A stretch of DNA of 7,238 bases from Paracoccaceae bacterium. GTDB taxonomy: Bacteria > Pseudomonadota > Alphaproteobacteria > Rhodobacterales > Rhodobacteraceae. Below are positions 6,764-7,238 of this stretch, one piece after another (position 1 is the first letter of the stretch; every line of letters begins with the position of its first letter). The stretch is from positions 1 through 7,238 of the forward strand of contig PXDM01000255.1 of NCBI GenBank assembly GCA_003565055.1, in the 5' to 3' direction. The notes under the pieces were generated by a model, which saw nothing but the letters and a program-made list of their open reading frames with translations, was not told where the DNA came from and did not search any database. Position numbers and translations under genes: made by a program.

Positions 6764-7238
6764 ATGTTAGATACCAGCCCGACCGAGACCACGCTTCTTG
6801 AGGTCAACAATATCGAAGTGCTCTACAATCACGTCATTCTGGCACTGAAAGGGGTCAGCCTGAGCGTGCCCAAAGGCGGGATCACGGCGATCCTGGGCGG
6901 CAATGGCGCGGGCAAATCGACGACGCTCAAGGCGATCTCGAACCTGATCCATTCCGAGCGCGGCGAGGTGACCAAGGGCACGATCCTATATGAAGGGCGC
7001 AACATGGTCGGTCTCGATCCGGCGGATCTGGTGAAATCCGGGGTCGTGCAGGTCATGGAAGGTCGGCATTGTTTCGAGCATCTGACGGTCGAGGAAAACC
7101 TGCTGACCGGCGCCTATACGCGAACCGACGGGCGCGCGGCTGTCGCGGCGGAGCTCGAACTGGTCTATGAATACTTCCCGCGCCTGCGGGAGCGGCGCAA
7201 GTCGCAGGCAGGCTATACCTCGGGCGGTGAGCAGCAGA
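6764..7238 (+). CDS. livF: ABC importer ATP-binding protein, LivF type, N-terminal part (3' end off the window)
   Basis: This is the second ATPase of the importer and should form a heterodimer with LivG. 158 residues are visible before the window ends. Walker A is GGNGAGKST at 45-53, with glycine where proline or alanine is more common. The Q-loop region is VVQVMEGRHCFEHLTVEENL, residues 95-114, matching the EGR-x-x-F-x-x-LTVEENL signature that separates LivF from LivG. The ABC signature TSGGEQQ, 152-158, is the last thing visible; Walker B and the switch histidine lie beyond the edge. The ATG at 6764 lacks a good ribosome binding site, but an upstream in-frame stop leaves no better choice, and the protein begins MLDT like LivG. 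The 66-base spacer after the binding-protein gene contains the hairpin. The frame is open to the last base. Confidence 0.93.
   Translation, partial: MLDTSPTETTLLEVNNIEVLYNHVILALKGVSLSVPKGGITAILGGNGAGKSTTLKAISNLIHSERGEVTKGTILYEGRNMVGLDPADLVKSGVVQVMEGRHCFEHLTVEENLLTGAYTRTDGRAAVAAELELVYEYFPRLRERRKSQAGYTSGGEQQ

Noticed and set aside
6759..6770. ATG at 6759 as an alternative start next to livF
   Set aside because: It reads only three codons before a stop and is out of frame with livF.

Overview
The window is one strand-consistent run of genes, all on the plus strand, with very short or no spacers. It is high in GC with strong G/C preference at third codon positions. That style, together with the gene content and order, suggests an alphaproteobacterium, most likely a Rhodobacteraceae-type organism. 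This is an inference from gene style and recall, not from a marker gene. I see no rRNA, tRNA, CRISPR array, insertion sequence, phage gene or plasmid origin.

Layout from left to right: (1) 1-1383, the C-terminal part of an AMP-forming long-chain acyl-CoA synthetase whose start lies off the left edge; (2) 1384-1496, a 113-base spacer with weak palindromes and a ribosome binding site; (3) 1497-2426, a class I SAM-dependent methyltransferase with an N-terminal four-cysteine zinc-ribbon-like segment; (4) 2430-3263, a LivG-type ABC ATPase; (5) 3290-4276, a LivH-type permease; (6) 4279-5355, a LivM-type permease; (7) 5405-6697, a secreted periplasmic solute-binding protein; (8) 6707-6731, a strong GC hairpin; (9) 6764-7238, the N-terminal part of a LivF-type ABC ATPase that runs off the right edge.

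Five of the genes make a complete HAAT (branched-chain amino acid type) ABC importer: two ATPases, two permeases and one binding protein. An acyl-CoA synthetase beside such an importer suggests that the imported molecule is a carboxylic acid (fatty, aromatic or alicyclic) rather than leucine, with activation to a CoA thioester straight after uptake. That link is inference; the sequence does not show the substrate. The promoter is probably upstream of the synthetase, outside the window. The binding-protein gene has the strongest ribosome binding site and is followed by the hairpin, which fits the usual need for excess binding protein over the membrane subunits.

The part least explained by the importer model is the zinc-ribbon methyltransferase between the synthetase and livG. 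Nothing here convincingly shows a wholly new system. The best leads are that methyltransferase, the synthetase-importer pairing and the hairpin between the binding protein and livF.
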